Assembly (NCBI RefSeq): GCF_000407485.1
Contig: NZ_ASWD01000001.1
Location: 372,001 to 436,000 of the forward strand
Length of the DNA stretch: 64,000 nucleotides
Source of the DNA: Enterococcus pallens ATCC BAA-351
Lineage (GTDB): Bacteria > Bacillota > Bacilli > Lactobacillales > Enterococcaceae
Direction of reading: 5' to 3'
The position numbers and the translations under genes are program-made. A model generated the notes under the pieces. It did not search any database, was not told the DNA's origin, and was given only the letters and a program-made list of their open reading frames with translations. Position 1 is the first letter of the stretch, and each line of letters starts with the position of its first letter. Positions 33,051-42,114 of this stretch are shown one piece after another.

Positions 33051-34274
33051 TTAATTCACCGCCAATTCCTGACCATCCTTTAACTCGTCATCAGGATTGG
33101 AAACAATCTGATCTTTTGCTTTCACACCTGCTTTAACGACTAAGAAACCGTTGCGTTCTTCTGTCTGCACTTCTGTTTTCTTAGCTTTACCGTTTTTAAC
33201 TACGAAAACATATTGCTTACCATCTTTTTCTACAATACTATTGCTTGGCAAACGAACTTCATCCAAAGGCAACGTAATTTGAACGTTGTAGCCGTATTGA
33301 AGCGGTCTGTCTGGTTTTACAGTGAAATCATAATTGGCAACTGAAACTGAATTGGCACTGGCTCCACCCTGTGAACTATTCGCAGCAGGTGCGGCCGCTT
33401 CCGGCAATTGACTAACGTTAGTTATCGTTCCTGGAATTTCTTCATCGGAAGTTACCGGTTTAACCGTTACTCGCTGATCTTTTTGCAGCCGCTGGAAATC
33501 ATATTCAGAAGCCTTGCCTTCGATTGTCACGTCTGAGCTGACAATTTGAACCACTGCAACACTAGGATCCGTTTTACCTTTTTCATTTACATAAGCTATA
33601 CCACTAGTTGTACTGTTAACTGTAGTATGTGCTTTGTTTTGCAGATTGGCAATTGACTGGTTACCCGACTGCAAGTCTACCTGTGCTGACTCAACCATTT
33701 GCTGGGCTTGGAGAACAGCATCGTTGGCAGCTTCTAAAGCACTTTCGTATTGAGTGATTTCACCCTTATACTGCTCTTTCTTCATAGCCGCCTCTTCACT
33801 ACTATTTTCATTTGTGTTGTTGTAGTTAGTGATGGCTTCATTCAACTGTTGATTCGCTTTAGCTTGCTTGGCTTGAGCTGCTCCTAAGCTTTCTTGGGCA
33901 TTAGACAAAGCTAAGTTCAGCTTGCTCATCCCATTATTCTGTTCATCAACCTGTGATTGATATTCAGGACTTTCATAGCTTAATAAAACAGCGCCCGCTT
34001 CCACCTGCTGACCGTCTGTTACGTGAACTTGAGTAATTTTACCCAAGGTTGAATCAAGATTGTAGTCTTGCGTATCGGAGGCTGTAACAGCACCATTGAA
34101 GGTTAAGTCCTCAGCCTTCTTTAGGGTAACTGTTTGGTAGTCACTAGTTTGTTCAGCACTAGAGCTGCGATTTTGTGAAAAAATATAAGCTCCAACTAAC
34201 AAGACAACTGCCAACACACCAGCGATAATACTCAAACGCACCTTTTGTTTTTTTGTCATTTTTTTCTTCTTCAT
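33051..34274 (-). CDS. Efflux adaptor (HlyD/MacA/YknX type)
   Basis: 407 residues. N-terminal membrane anchor (about 12-30), lipoyl/barrel-sandwich halves (GKITQVHVTDGQQVEAGAVL, then TTSGIAYVNEKG) separated by a long alpha-helical hairpin (about 110-215, Gln/Ala/Asn rich), a beta-barrel domain and a membrane-proximal C-terminal domain (VLKAGVKAKDQIVSNP type). It links the ABC permease to the substrate outside the membrane. The SSSAEQ spacer after the anchor is typical of Gram-positive members. Confidence 0.92.
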   Translation of the reverse strand: MKKKKMTKKQKVRLSIIAGVLAVVLLVGAYIFSQNRSSSAEQTSDYQTVTLKKAEDLTFNGAVTASDTQDYNLDSTLGKITQVHVTDGQQVEAGAVLLSYESPEYQSQVDEQNNGMSKLNLALSNAQESLGAAQAKQAKANQQLNEAITNYNNTNENSSEEAAMKKEQYKGEITQYESALEAANDAVLQAQQMVESAQVDLQSGNQSIANLQNKAHTTVNSTTSGIAYVNEKGKTDPSVAVVQIVSSDVTIEGKASEYDFQRLQKDQRVTVKPVTSDEEIPGTITNVSQLPEAAAPAANSSQGGASANSVSVANYDFTVKPDRPLQYGYNVQITLPLDEVRLPSNSIVEKDGKQYVFVVKNGKAKKTEVQTEERNGFLVVKAGVKAKDQIVSNPDDELKDGQELAVN

Positions 34275-34277
34275 AAT

Positions 34278-34769
34278 TTACTCCTCAGGTTCAGCCTTGA
34301 ATAGGTGAACGATTACCAAAATGGCTGGGATAGAGATCAAAGCGCTTGTTACGATTGACGTAATTTGGGTAGCAGCTGACATATCGACGCCCATAAATTC
34401 GCCCTTTGGTGTAGTGATAAAACCTATTAGTAAAGAAACAACTGTCCAACCCAGTTTAGCAAAATAAGGAATTTTAGAAGGGGCTTTGCCTTCTTTTAGT
34501 TTCTTATTGGCCATAAAGTAACAAACGATCAATGCAATCGTAATTACAAGGCTTATAATATAGATGGCTTTGGTCATCGGACTGTTCAAATACTCATACA
34601 TTTGAGCACCGTATGATCCCATCGCATCATAAGTTTCTTTTGGGGGATTCAATGTTGAAGGTAAACTGAATAAAGATGAAGCTAACGAAATTAACCCAAG
34701 TACTAGAAGCACCATATTCCAGGTTTTAGCTTTTCTGAGATGCTTTTCAATGTTTTCCAATTTTTTCAC
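34278..34769 (-). CDS. Membrane protein of the ABC operon (YknW-like position)
   Basis: 163 residues with four hydrophobic segments near 18-36, 70-87, 105-122 and 133-152, and a charged N-terminus (MKKLENIEKHLRKAK). It heads the operon, 3 nt before the adaptor gene. In Bacillus the equivalent first gene, yknW, encodes a membrane protein needed for assembly of YknXYZ; I propose the same kind of role by position, not by clear sequence identity. ATG start with AAAGGAG upstream. Confidence 0.7.
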   Translation of the reverse strand: MKKLENIEKHLRKAKTWNMVLLVLGLISLASSLFSLPSTLNPPKETYDAMGSYGAQMYEYLNSPMTKAIYIISLVITIALIVCYFMANKKLKEGKAPSKIPYFAKLGWTVVSLLIGFITTPKGEFMGVDMSAATQITSIVTSALISIPAILVIVHLFKAEPEE

Positions 34770-34971
34770 TCCTTTGCATTTTAATCATTTTACCATAAAA
34801 GAAACAGGAAATTATAGGGATTCTCAGAATTTTTCGCTTTTATTATAACAACAGATTTTTTTGTGAGATTTTGGCCCTCTTTTTGCTTTTTGATGACACA
34901 AAACTGATTTTTCATAGTACAATAAACAGGAAAAGAGTTTGTTCTTTCTTCAAGCAAATGGGGGTAGTAGA

Positions 34972-35301
34972 ATGGAAACAGTAGTAGAGCTTTTTATTGA
35001 AAAACAAAAGAAACGCTTAGCTGACGGAAAAATTCGTCAAGAAGAGTATGAAGCTTTCCTAGACGGTGTCAATGATGCGTTGTCTTTTTTAGGCTTACAT
35101 TATGTAAACGGTTCTGAGACCGTAGAGCAGACTGATCGAAAACCAGTTACCTACAATGAAGTCGAGGAAAAATACAAAAAACTGAGGGAAGTTGCAATGT
35201 ACAAAAACAGCTTTCTGCGGGTAGCTGATATTGCACGGCATACCAGCCGCACAACCGAAGAATTGTCTAAGTTAGCTGGAACAATTCGCGCCGAGCTATA
35301 A
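34972..35301 (+). CDS. Small cytoplasmic protein, unknown
   Basis: 109 residues from the ATG at 34972, which has GGGGGT upstream; an earlier in-frame start is less likely. No membrane segment. The protein is highly charged and predicted helical (EKQKKRLADGKIRQEEYEAF), with a C-terminal part reminiscent of a helix pair (IARHTSRTTEELSKLAG). I do not recognise it. Single gene with a strong terminator. Confidence 0.65.
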   Translation: METVVELFIEKQKKRLADGKIRQEEYEAFLDGVNDALSFLGLHYVNGSETVEQTDRKPVTYNEVEEKYKKLREVAMYKNSFLRVADIARHTSRTTEELSKLAGTIRAEL

Positions 35302-35339
35302 AAGAACCTATATAGACCTATATAATAGTAGAAAAGTGA

Positions 35340-35380
35340 AAAAGGAGTTAAGAAGCACATGGCTTTTTAACTCCTTTTTT
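35340..35380 (+). terminator. Rho-independent terminator
   Basis: AAAAGGAGTTAA / TTAACTCCTTTT with a 15-nt loop and a long T-run. Confidence 0.85.
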
Positions 35381-35391
35381 TGATACCTCGA

Positions 35392-35446
35392 AAAAAGACA
35401 ACCAGAACTAGATCAATGAATAATCGATCTGGACTGATTGTCTTTT
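35392..35446 (-). terminator. Terminator of MFS gene
   Basis: Long imperfect stem on the minus strand, AGACAATCAGTCCAGATC / GATCTAGTTCTGGTTGTCT, followed by six T. Confidence 0.75.
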
Positions 35447-35455
35447 ACTGCTTAA

Positions 35456-36922
35456 TTAAAAATTCTTCTTTTTCAAATAGCTGCCGCCTGCTAATATCAA
35501 GAAAGAGGCTGCCACAGCAAAGAGAAACATTTGTTGGTAGGCCCCAGCAGCTGCACTATGGAAAGCATTCAACAAATTGTTTTTTTCAAGACCGGCATTC
35601 ATTTCCTGCAGCTTTCGATAGGCTTGTTCAACCGAGGTCGCTGCACCAAGATCAATTCTGCTAAAGCCTTGCTGAACTAACGTAGCATAAATAGTTGGAG
35701 CCAGCGTTAAACCAATTTGACGAGAAACAGATAAGGTTCCTAAAGCAACTCCGCTGTCTTTTTCACTAGCAATCTCAGACATTAGTACTGAGAACGGTGC
35801 CCCCATCAACATTCCAAACCCGATCCCGGCAATTGTCGATGAGCCAACAAACCACCAAACGGAAGGACTAAGGAAAGCAACTAAACCAAAGCCAAAGGTA
35901 GACAGTAATCCAGAGAGAATAATTGTCTTCGTAGCACCTTGTTTTGATACCAGCGCACCTCCAGCTCCTGCACCAACGATGGCGCCCATTCCTATGCCGC
36001 TCATCCATACACCACTATTGTTAGCAGAAATACCATACCGCTGTTCCACAAAACTTGGAATAAACACAAACACAGCAATTAAGGTTCCTGACAGCAAGCC
36101 CATGAACAACGTTAAGACAAAGCCACGGCTTCTAAGCAATTGATAAGGCAGAAACGGATCGATCCCTTCCTTAATCCCCTTTTCAACTCGAATAAACATA
36201 GCAAAAAACAATAGCCCCAGCAAGAACACGCCCCAGACTTGCGGCTGCAGCAAGCTGTTAATCAAAGAACTGCTTTGTAAATTAGTTATGGCGAACATGA
36301 AGCTTAGAATTCCTAAAGTCAATAACACTAAACCTTGGTAGTCAAGCTTATTAATCGCTGCTGCCTTCGTTTCAGGAATAACCAGAAAACCGCTGACTAA
36401 CACAAAAACGGCGATAGGTAAATTTATCAGAAACAGCCAGCTCCAATGACCAGTAGTATTTAAAATCACACTACCCAAATTAGGTCCCACAACTGAGGCA
36501 ACCCCATTTATAGCTCCTAAAATTCCAAGTAAGCCCCCCTGTTTTTCTTTCGGATAAGTGGAAAGCACATGACTAGAGGCAATAATAAAAATTCCACCGC
36601 CGCCAATTGATTGGATCAAACGCGCTGCTAAGAAAAAGACAAAGGATGAACTCAAAGCTACCAGCAGTGATCCCAAAGCAAAAATACTGATTTCAATCAG
36701 AAAAAGCTTTCGCCGGCCAAATTTATCAGCCAGCTTACCAATAATCGGAGTCGAAATAGCCATTCCTAGTGTATAAAGTGTAATTCCCCAGGTTCCTTGC
36801 ACCTCACTTACATTGAAGGAGTAGTTAATGGTTGATAGTGCACTGGAAATTATCCCGTTATCGAGAGCCGACATAAAAACACCCGTCATAAAAACGATTA
36901 AAGCAAAGGTAGATTTTTTCAA
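35456..36922 (-). CDS. MFS drug efflux pump (14-TM, EmrB/QacA type)
   Basis: 488 residues from TTG 36922; a longer reading from TTG 36985 is possible, but that codon sits inside a palindromic operator and has no good ribosome site. The protein begins KKSTFALIVFMTGVFMSALD (motif D1-like), has motif A GKLADKFGRRKLF and motif C-like GVASVVGPNLGSVI, and about 14 hydrophobic segments, the DHA2 pattern. It exports drugs or metabolites with proton exchange. Regulation by a repressor at GTGACAAAGTGTCAC is likely, but no adjacent regulator gene is seen. Confidence 0.9.
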   Translation of the reverse strand: MKKSTFALIVFMTGVFMSALDNGIISSALSTINYSFNVSEVQGTWGITLYTLGMAISTPIIGKLADKFGRRKLFLIEISIFALGSLLVALSSSFVFFLAARLIQSIGGGGIFIIASSHVLSTYPKEKQGGLLGILGAINGVASVVGPNLGSVILNTTGHWSWLFLINLPIAVFVLVSGFLVIPETKAAAINKLDYQGLVLLTLGILSFMFAITNLQSSSLINSLLQPQVWGVFLLGLLFFAMFIRVEKGIKEGIDPFLPYQLLRSRGFVLTLFMGLLSGTLIAVFVFIPSFVEQRYGISANNSGVWMSGIGMGAIVGAGAGGALVSKQGATKTIILSGLLSTFGFGLVAFLSPSVWWFVGSSTIAGIGFGMLMGAPFSVLMSEIASEKDSGVALGTLSVSRQIGLTLAPTIYATLVQQGFSRIDLGAATSVEQAYRKLQEMNAGLEKNNLLNAFHSAAAGAYQQMFLFAVAASFLILAGGSYLKKKNF

Positions 36923-36978
36923 AGTTACCAGGACCTTTCTAATGAATGAGTAATTGAAAAAATTTCTAGTTCTCTCAA

Positions 36979-37035
36979 GTGACAAAGTGTCACCGTTTGT
37001 TTGGAAATTATCATACCACCGAATTCAAAGTTTGT
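36979..37035 (-). promoter_or_regulatory. Promoter and palindromic operator of MFS pump
   Basis: Minus strand: GAGACA, 17 nt, TATGAT, then 16 nt downstream the perfect palindrome GTGACA-ctt-TGTCAC (36979-36993). The placement after the -10 box fits repression by blocking transcription. Confidence 0.55.
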
Positions 37036-37076
37036 CTCCCATGAAAGCTTGGAACTATAAAAAATTTCGGGCAAAT

Positions 37077-37122
37077 AAAAAGTAAGAGATCACTATGTGG
37101 ATTTGATCTCTTACTTTTTTGC
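37077..37122. terminator. Bidirectional terminator-like stem
   Basis: AAAAAGTAAGAGATC / GATCTCTTACTTTTT (small internal offset), T-runs on both strands. It ends the channel-like gene at 37124. Confidence 0.8.
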
Positions 37123-37123
37123 T

Positions 37124-38041
37124 TTATTCTTTTTGATGCTTCACACGAGCAGCTCGCTGTTGATACCGCTGCTGCTGCATGCTAATGGCCTGCTGCTGCT
37201 TTTTCAGCTGAGCCACCTCAAAGGTCAGCTTGGCTTTTTCTTTTTCATCCGTTGCTTGATTAAGCTGTTGTTCTTTGGTTGAAAGCTCTTGATTGACTCG
37301 TTTGTCCCACTCCTCCATTAAGCTAGACCAGCGATTCTGATTGTCTCCATCCTTTAAAGACTCCCGCAGCAATTGAGAATATCTTTTAGCCGCTGTGCGG
37401 AGGTCGCCTCCACGATCTTCAAAATACATCGAGCGCTGCTCTGGAGTAAGGGTTTCTACAAAATTGTCTTCCTCCCGATCGGCAACATTTTGCATGAAAG
37501 CCAAAATCGGCAAAATTAAATAAATAATCAGTACCGGCTCGACCAAATACCAGCCGATCACCAGTAAAACCAATCGGGCCAGCAAGCTAAACATATCTTG
37601 ACGATTTAACTCATCCACTCGCCGTTTTTGCAGTGAAGGGTCTTGAATCGCTTGTTTGGTTAGAGAAACTGCCATTCGTCTTGCTGTGAAGGTAACAATT
37701 AAGGTAAGCACCCCATAAATCAAGAGTGTTTCCTGCGTAGTGTCTTCAATTAATAAACGAGTAGCTGACGGCACCAATGACAGAAAAAATAGCAGCAGCA
37801 TATACACAACCAAAATCTTGTTTTTCACTTTTTCAATTGCATTAAAGGCATAGGCCATCTGAAACCAGACACTAGCAACAAAACAAAAGCTGATAAAATA
37901 GATACCAATTGCCCGGAATAAAGAGGGATAATTTAATGCCCCATTTGTGCCATATTTTATTGGCAGCTCCAATACCATGATTGTCAGAATAATTGCAATA
38001 ATCGCATCGCTAAATAATACCACACGCTCTTTCAAAGTCAT
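37124..38041 (-). CDS. TMEM175-like (DUF1211) membrane protein with coiled-coil tail
   Basis: 305 residues from ATG 38041 (AAGGAG close upstream); an earlier TTG has no site. First segment carries RVVLFSDAIIAIILTIMVLEL, the FSDA signature of bacterial TMEM175/DUF1211 potassium channels; about six hydrophobic segments fill residues 5-190. The C-terminal 110 residues are a charged cytoplasmic coiled coil (KEQQLNQATDEKEKAKLTFE, QQQRYQQRAARV) that typical members lack. It may conduct K+ across the membrane, with the tail mediating assembly or regulation; the second point is inference. Confidence 0.8.
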   Translation of the reverse strand: MTLKERVVLFSDAIIAIILTIMVLELPIKYGTNGALNYPSLFRAIGIYFISFCFVASVWFQMAYAFNAIEKVKNKILVVYMLLLFFLSLVPSATRLLIEDTTQETLLIYGVLTLIVTFTARRMAVSLTKQAIQDPSLQKRRVDELNRQDMFSLLARLVLLVIGWYLVEPVLIIYLILPILAFMQNVADREEDNFVETLTPEQRSMYFEDRGGDLRTAAKRYSQLLRESLKDGDNQNRWSSLMEEWDKRVNQELSTKEQQLNQATDEKEKAKLTFEVAQLKKQQQAISMQQQRYQQRAARVKHQKE

Positions 38042-38094
38042 CGTCTCCTTTTGGCTAGTGTAATACAAAGAACTAAACTAGCCAAAAGATACGA

Positions 38095-38652
38095 TTAGCC
38101 TTTTATCAGCAGTTCATTGTAAAAGGCTTGGCCGACTTCCTTGATTTGCGCTTTGTTGCTAAAGGTCTGAGCTAACCATGTCGGCATTGGTTGAGCCGCC
38201 CTGCCATAGATTTCAATCATTACCTGAATGAAGGATTCCCCGTCCAGTTTATCAATGGCTTTGCGCAGTTTTTTGGCTGGCTCCAGCAAAAGTGTTTCTT
38301 CTTTACGTCCACGGTAAATGCGATAGATGGCTGCGCCTTCTTCTGCTGCCAGCGCAAATAGCGGCTTTTCATCTTCGATTAATTGCAGCCGTTCCTGCTT
38401 GTAGCGATCATAGCTTTGCTGCCATTGCAATAATTCTCGGTAGACTTCCTCAATCTTCTTTTCACTAACCGTGGCCAATGAGCTGTAGAAATCAATAGGC
38501 AGCTTTTCAACCCGGCGTTCCCGTTTGATCCAGGTAGCCAAGGTGGACTGTGGAATTCCCGCAACCTTGCCAAATTGTTCAACTGTAATCCCTAAATCTC
38601 TGCGAATGTACATTTTTATCGGATGCTCTATTTCACTAGGTCTAAATTTCAT
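38095..38652 (-). CDS. HTH DNA-binding protein
   Basis: 185 residues. The N-terminal region has an XRE-like helix-turn-helix (LGITVEQFGKVAGIPQSTLATW, residues about 20-41, with the recognition helix SQ/STLATW), then an alpha-helical charged C-terminus with no clear domain. ATG start at 38652 with AGGTGA upstream. It lies 54 nt upstream of the channel-like gene in the same direction, so it may be cotranscribed with it and regulate it. Target unknown. Confidence 0.75.
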   Translation of the reverse strand: MKFRPSEIEHPIKMYIRRDLGITVEQFGKVAGIPQSTLATWIKRERRVEKLPIDFYSSLATVSEKKIEEVYRELLQWQQSYDRYKQERLQLIEDEKPLFALAAEEGAAIYRIYRGRKEETLLLEPAKKLRKAIDKLDGESFIQVMIEIYGRAAQPMPTWLAQTFSNKAQIKEVGQAFYNELLIKG

Positions 38653-38882
38653 TTTTTTTTCACCTATTTCTTTTGCGATATTTTTATCTTATTATATCAA
38701 GAAAACGCTTTTCTCTCAACTATCTTAAACGATAGGCCTTCCTCTCACCTAGTTTTATAGCTATTTAAGGGCTGATGGCCTGAGCTTATAAATAACTTTA
38801 GGTATTTTTCTCATTTCTTTTATGGTCTATTCACGAAGCTCCGGTAAGCTTAATTCAAGTTAGAAGCGAAAGGATGATTATT

Positions 38883-39008
38883 ATGATCGTAAATGCTTAT
38901 ACCACCCTAAAACAAAAAATTGCTCCTTTTTCTAAAGCCATCTGCTACGACCTAATAATTTACGCAATTGTTCATGAATTGTATCGGATCATTACCAATC
39001 TTCTCTGA
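38883..39008 (+). CDS. Possible small protein (41 aa)
   Basis: ATG preceded by AAGGATGATT with four nt spacing, 41 codons to TGA. The sequence is mixed polar/hydrophobic with a probable amphipathic C-terminal helix (DLIIYAIVHELYRIITNLL). It is too short for most gene finders. The ribosome site is the main support; the product has no family that I recognise. It sits 61 nt upstream of the 90-residue gene at 39070, in the same direction. Confidence 0.45.
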   Translation: MIVNAYTTLKQKIAPFSKAICYDLIIYAIVHELYRIITNLL

Positions 39009-39069
39009 AACTTCACCTGTAACTCTTGGCCTTAATTTGCTATAGTGAAAAGAAAAGGAGTGTTAATGG

Positions 39070-39342
39070 ATGACGAAACAACCAAAAGAATTGATTCACT
39101 ATTCGCTGCCCTATGGCTGGTCGTTAGCGACACCTGCGAATCTGATCATTACGACGAATGAGGATGGGTATGTAATGGCTGCAGCTAATTATGGCATGAA
39201 TCATTTTGAACAATTAATCTTGTCGGTTACTGGAGAACAAGTTCAAGTAATTTCTGCTCCCCATCAGCTGTTAGAATTAACAATTAACGTTAACAAAGAG
39301 ATCATTTATCGTCCTTTAGATTTCTCAACTGCTGAAGAGTAA
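39070..39342 (+). CDS. Small protein, unknown
   Basis: 90 residues, ATG with AAGGAG upstream (AAAAGGAGTGTTAATGG region). No membrane segment; predicted mainly beta (WSLATPANLIITTNEDGYVM; ELTINVNKEIIYRPLDF). I do not recognise it. Followed by an intrinsic terminator at 39427-39454. Confidence 0.65.
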   Translation: MTKQPKELIHYSLPYGWSLATPANLIITTNEDGYVMAAANYGMNHFEQLILSVTGEQVQVISAPHQLLELTINVNKEIIYRPLDFSTAEE

Positions 39343-39426
39343 ACAAGAAGTGCATATTTTTTGTCACATTTAACAGTCGATGGTATGCTTTAGTTGTAAC
39401 ACATCCCTATACCCCATATTTCAGTT

Positions 39427-39454
39427 CCAGCCAACTTGTTTGGCTGGTTTTTTT
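39427..39454 (+). terminator. Rho-independent terminator
   Basis: CCAGCCAA / TTTGGCTGG followed by seven T. Confidence 0.88.
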
Positions 39455-39460
39455 GCGCAT

Positions 39461-39494
39461 AAAAAGACTCCTTCAATTAAAAACGGAAGGAGTC
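39461..39494 (-). terminator. Rho-independent terminator of pepX
   Basis: Minus-strand GACTCCTTC / GAAGGAGTC with a long A/T loop, then TTTTT. Confidence 0.85.
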
Positions 39495-39502
39495 GCAAAC
39501 AT

Positions 39503-41887
39503 TTATTCTATTGGCAAATCTATACGTGAAGCAGCTAAATCTAAGGTATATTCGATATCCTGATTACCGCGAACCGTTTTTTCAAAATCAGTGCCATAAA
39601 CAGCTAAACCAATTTGACGACCCTTTGGCAAGTGATACATCGTTGGATGCAGTTCAAGCTCTATTTCGACAAACTCACCAGCCTGCAAATCGTTAACCTT
39701 CCAAGGGTTTTCACGATTTTGCAAATTGATATGTCCGCGGGAAATCAACTTGTGAGGCGTTGGTGCACCCAGCTTCAATTCCACTACGTTGTCCTCACGC
39801 CAGTTATAGCCCAGCTGCAAGCCTTTTGGTACTAAAACGTCCGGCACTGGTTTTAGGCGTTTGGCATCACCGAAATCAATCAGCTCGACACTTAGCATAC
39901 CCAAAGCTTGGCTAGAGGCTACTCGAATTGTTACTTTTGGACGGCCGTTCAGAAACAGCTCTTCGGATAGAACAGCTGATTTCGCCAAGTAGCGATGGCC
40001 ATCCATGGGACCTGCTTCCTTCAATTCCCTTTCCCATTTCTCAATATTTTTCGTATAGGCAGTGAATTGATCTTCTGGTAATTGGTCTTTGAAGGTCATT
40101 TGGCCTGTTTGTGGTTCAGTTTCTAAAGCTTTCTCTCCAAAGTATAAGGTCTCTAGCTGATTGCCTTTCCAGTCTTTGGCAGTCAGCCAGGTTTCTGCAT
40201 CAGTATTCGCCTGATAAACAATGTCTGGCAAAATTTCTTTGGCATTATTCTCTACCTCGTAAAGCTTGTGGCTCAGCCATAAATTCATCATGTCATGGAA
40301 ATCAATCGACGGCACATTGTTAATATAGATGTGCTGACCTTGATGCAAAATCAGTTTTTTAGCTACCGGTACTTCTTTCAACGCATCCCACAGATCAGCT
40401 ACCTGCCGCGGCTTCACGTTCCAGTCATTTAACCCATGAACCATTACAACATCACATTGAATATCCTTGATAAACGGCAAATAGTTGCGCTCATCCCAGA
40501 AGGTATTGTAATTCCCCGTTTTCCGGTCCTGCCATTCCGCCATTTGCTTCAAGTAGTCCTCGAAGAATTTTTTGCTGTGAAGGTAATCGCCGGCATTTTG
40601 CATTTTACTGTAGGTTTCGATCGCTAATACATCCGCATCCTCCCCAGGGAATCCGCCTGGAGCGATTACTAAGCCGTTGTCGCGATAGTATTGATACCAG
40701 TTAGATATTGCCGCTTCGGAAATAATGGTTTCCAGACCTTCTACCTGACGAGTAGCACAAGCTGTAGCCAAAGTTCCTAAGTAAGATTTACCAGTCATCG
40801 CTACTTTCTTGTTGCTCCACCAAGCTTTAATTTCGATATTGTCGGTGCGGTTGGTAAAGGCCCGACGATTGCCTGCCAGCCATTCAATGTACGCCACCAT
40901 CGCTGTGGTTTGTTCCACGGAGCCGCAGGTTTGGATGCCGTCAGAATCTTTGGTTCCAATACCCGCACCATAAACTACCGCAAACCCACGAGCCAAGAAA
41001 AAGTCATTCAAGCTATGATTGTTTTCCTTCACAAAGGTTTCTGTCGCATGGGTTGCTGAACCAGCCACCACTCGTTCAGCAGGCAATTTCTTTTCTACTG
41101 GTTGATATTGAATATCCTCGTATTTAGTGTCATTTGGTTCTTTTCTTTCCAGTGGCTGATTGACATCATAGGTTAATGCTTCGCCAGCTGGGCCATTGAC
41201 TCCTTGACTGTATGGGCTGGCAGTGAATAAAGTGGGAACCTTCAACCCGTCTTCGGTTTCCCCTGGACGCAGAATTTCTAATTTTAACAAATCCCGCTGA
41301 CCATCATCGTCAGTATCCAGCGGTGCCTCAACATAGACGACCTCACGGATGATCTTTTCAGTTTCGAAAACTGCCTGGGCTTTGCCGTTAAAGAAAAAGG
41401 GCTTTTCGATTTGCTGCTGGCGGTAAAAGCCAAGGTTAGCTAATTTGTCGATGAACGCCAGACCATTTTTAGTGTGGCTGTTCAGCAATAAATACCAAGC
41501 TTCAATCACCGTATCCACTTGACTGAAATCTCCAGTAACGGTTGGCAAATTGATCTTTTTCAATTCTTCTGCCAAATTCTCTGGTTTAAAGTCAACACCT
41601 GCTTCGAACTCCAGCAATTGCAGAGCCACTAAATAAAATACATCGCTGGTGATAGTTTCTTTGCTTTGATAAAAGGCTGCCAAATCACTTGTAGGTGTTG
41701 CTAAATAATTTCCCATTTTAGCAACAAAGCCACCCTCATCCTGCACCAGGACGAAGCTCTTTTTTAAAAAGTTAAAATACAGGTCTGTTGCTGCTGGTGC
41801 CTCCTGAGTTAAAAAGCCAAGAGCAGACAATTCCTGCTTAGCGGTTTCTAATGATACTTGCTGTAAACCAAACTGATTCAATTTCAT
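39503..41887 (-). CDS. pepX: Xaa-Pro dipeptidyl-peptidase PepX
   Basis: 794 residues, family S15. The nucleophile lies in GKSYLGTLA (G-x-S-Y-x-G), the catalytic Asp in VHGLNDWNV and the His in HQGQHIY. N-terminal helical domain (1-150), alpha/beta hydrolase core (about 170-560) and C-terminal jelly-roll domain. It releases X-Pro dipeptides from peptide N-termini in the cytoplasm and supports growth on casein-like or collagen-like peptides. Single gene, with a cre-like site about 70 nt upstream of the start. Confidence 0.96.
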   Translation of the reverse strand: MKLNQFGLQQVSLETAKQELSALGFLTQEAPAATDLYFNFLKKSFVLVQDEGGFVAKMGNYLATPTSDLAAFYQSKETITSDVFYLVALQLLEFEAGVDFKPENLAEELKKINLPTVTGDFSQVDTVIEAWYLLLNSHTKNGLAFIDKLANLGFYRQQQIEKPFFFNGKAQAVFETEKIIREVVYVEAPLDTDDDGQRDLLKLEILRPGETEDGLKVPTLFTASPYSQGVNGPAGEALTYDVNQPLERKEPNDTKYEDIQYQPVEKKLPAERVVAGSATHATETFVKENNHSLNDFFLARGFAVVYGAGIGTKDSDGIQTCGSVEQTTAMVAYIEWLAGNRRAFTNRTDNIEIKAWWSNKKVAMTGKSYLGTLATACATRQVEGLETIISEAAISNWYQYYRDNGLVIAPGGFPGEDADVLAIETYSKMQNAGDYLHSKKFFEDYLKQMAEWQDRKTGNYNTFWDERNYLPFIKDIQCDVVMVHGLNDWNVKPRQVADLWDALKEVPVAKKLILHQGQHIYINNVPSIDFHDMMNLWLSHKLYEVENNAKEILPDIVYQANTDAETWLTAKDWKGNQLETLYFGEKALETEPQTGQMTFKDQLPEDQFTAYTKNIEKWERELKEAGPMDGHRYLAKSAVLSEELFLNGRPKVTIRVASSQALGMLSVELIDFGDAKRLKPVPDVLVPKGLQLGYNWREDNVVELKLGAPTPHKLISRGHINLQNRENPWKVNDLQAGEFVEIELELHPTMYHLPKGRQIGLAVYGTDFEKTVRGNQDIEYTLDLAASRIDLPIE

Positions 41888-41955
41888 GCACGAATCTCCT
41901 CCTTCAGATAGTTTAATTATAACAAACCTGCTAAAATCTGTCGGTTAGAGTTTGA

Positions 41956-41969
41956 TGAAAACGGTTGCT
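41956..41969. promoter_or_regulatory. cre-like site upstream of pepX
   Basis: TGAAAACGGTTGCT fits the loose CcpA consensus TGNAANCGNWNNCW. It lies 69-82 nt upstream of the pepX start, near the expected promoter. Confidence 0.4.
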
Positions 41970-42077
41970 GATTTAAGAGAACTTCAGGCAGAAGTCGCCC
42001 ATCCTCTATAGATGGGTGATGAATGCCGGTCGGTTTTGGGGTTGCATGGTGCAACTCAAAAATCGACAAAAAATGTA

Positions 42078-42106
42078 TTGCTACACTATTTTGCACATGA
42101 TATAAT
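42078..42106 (+). promoter_or_regulatory. tnpB: tnpB promoter
   Basis: TTGCTA (42078-42083), 17-nt spacer, consensus TATAAT (42101-42106). Confidence 0.75.
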
Positions 42107-42114
42107 CACATAAA

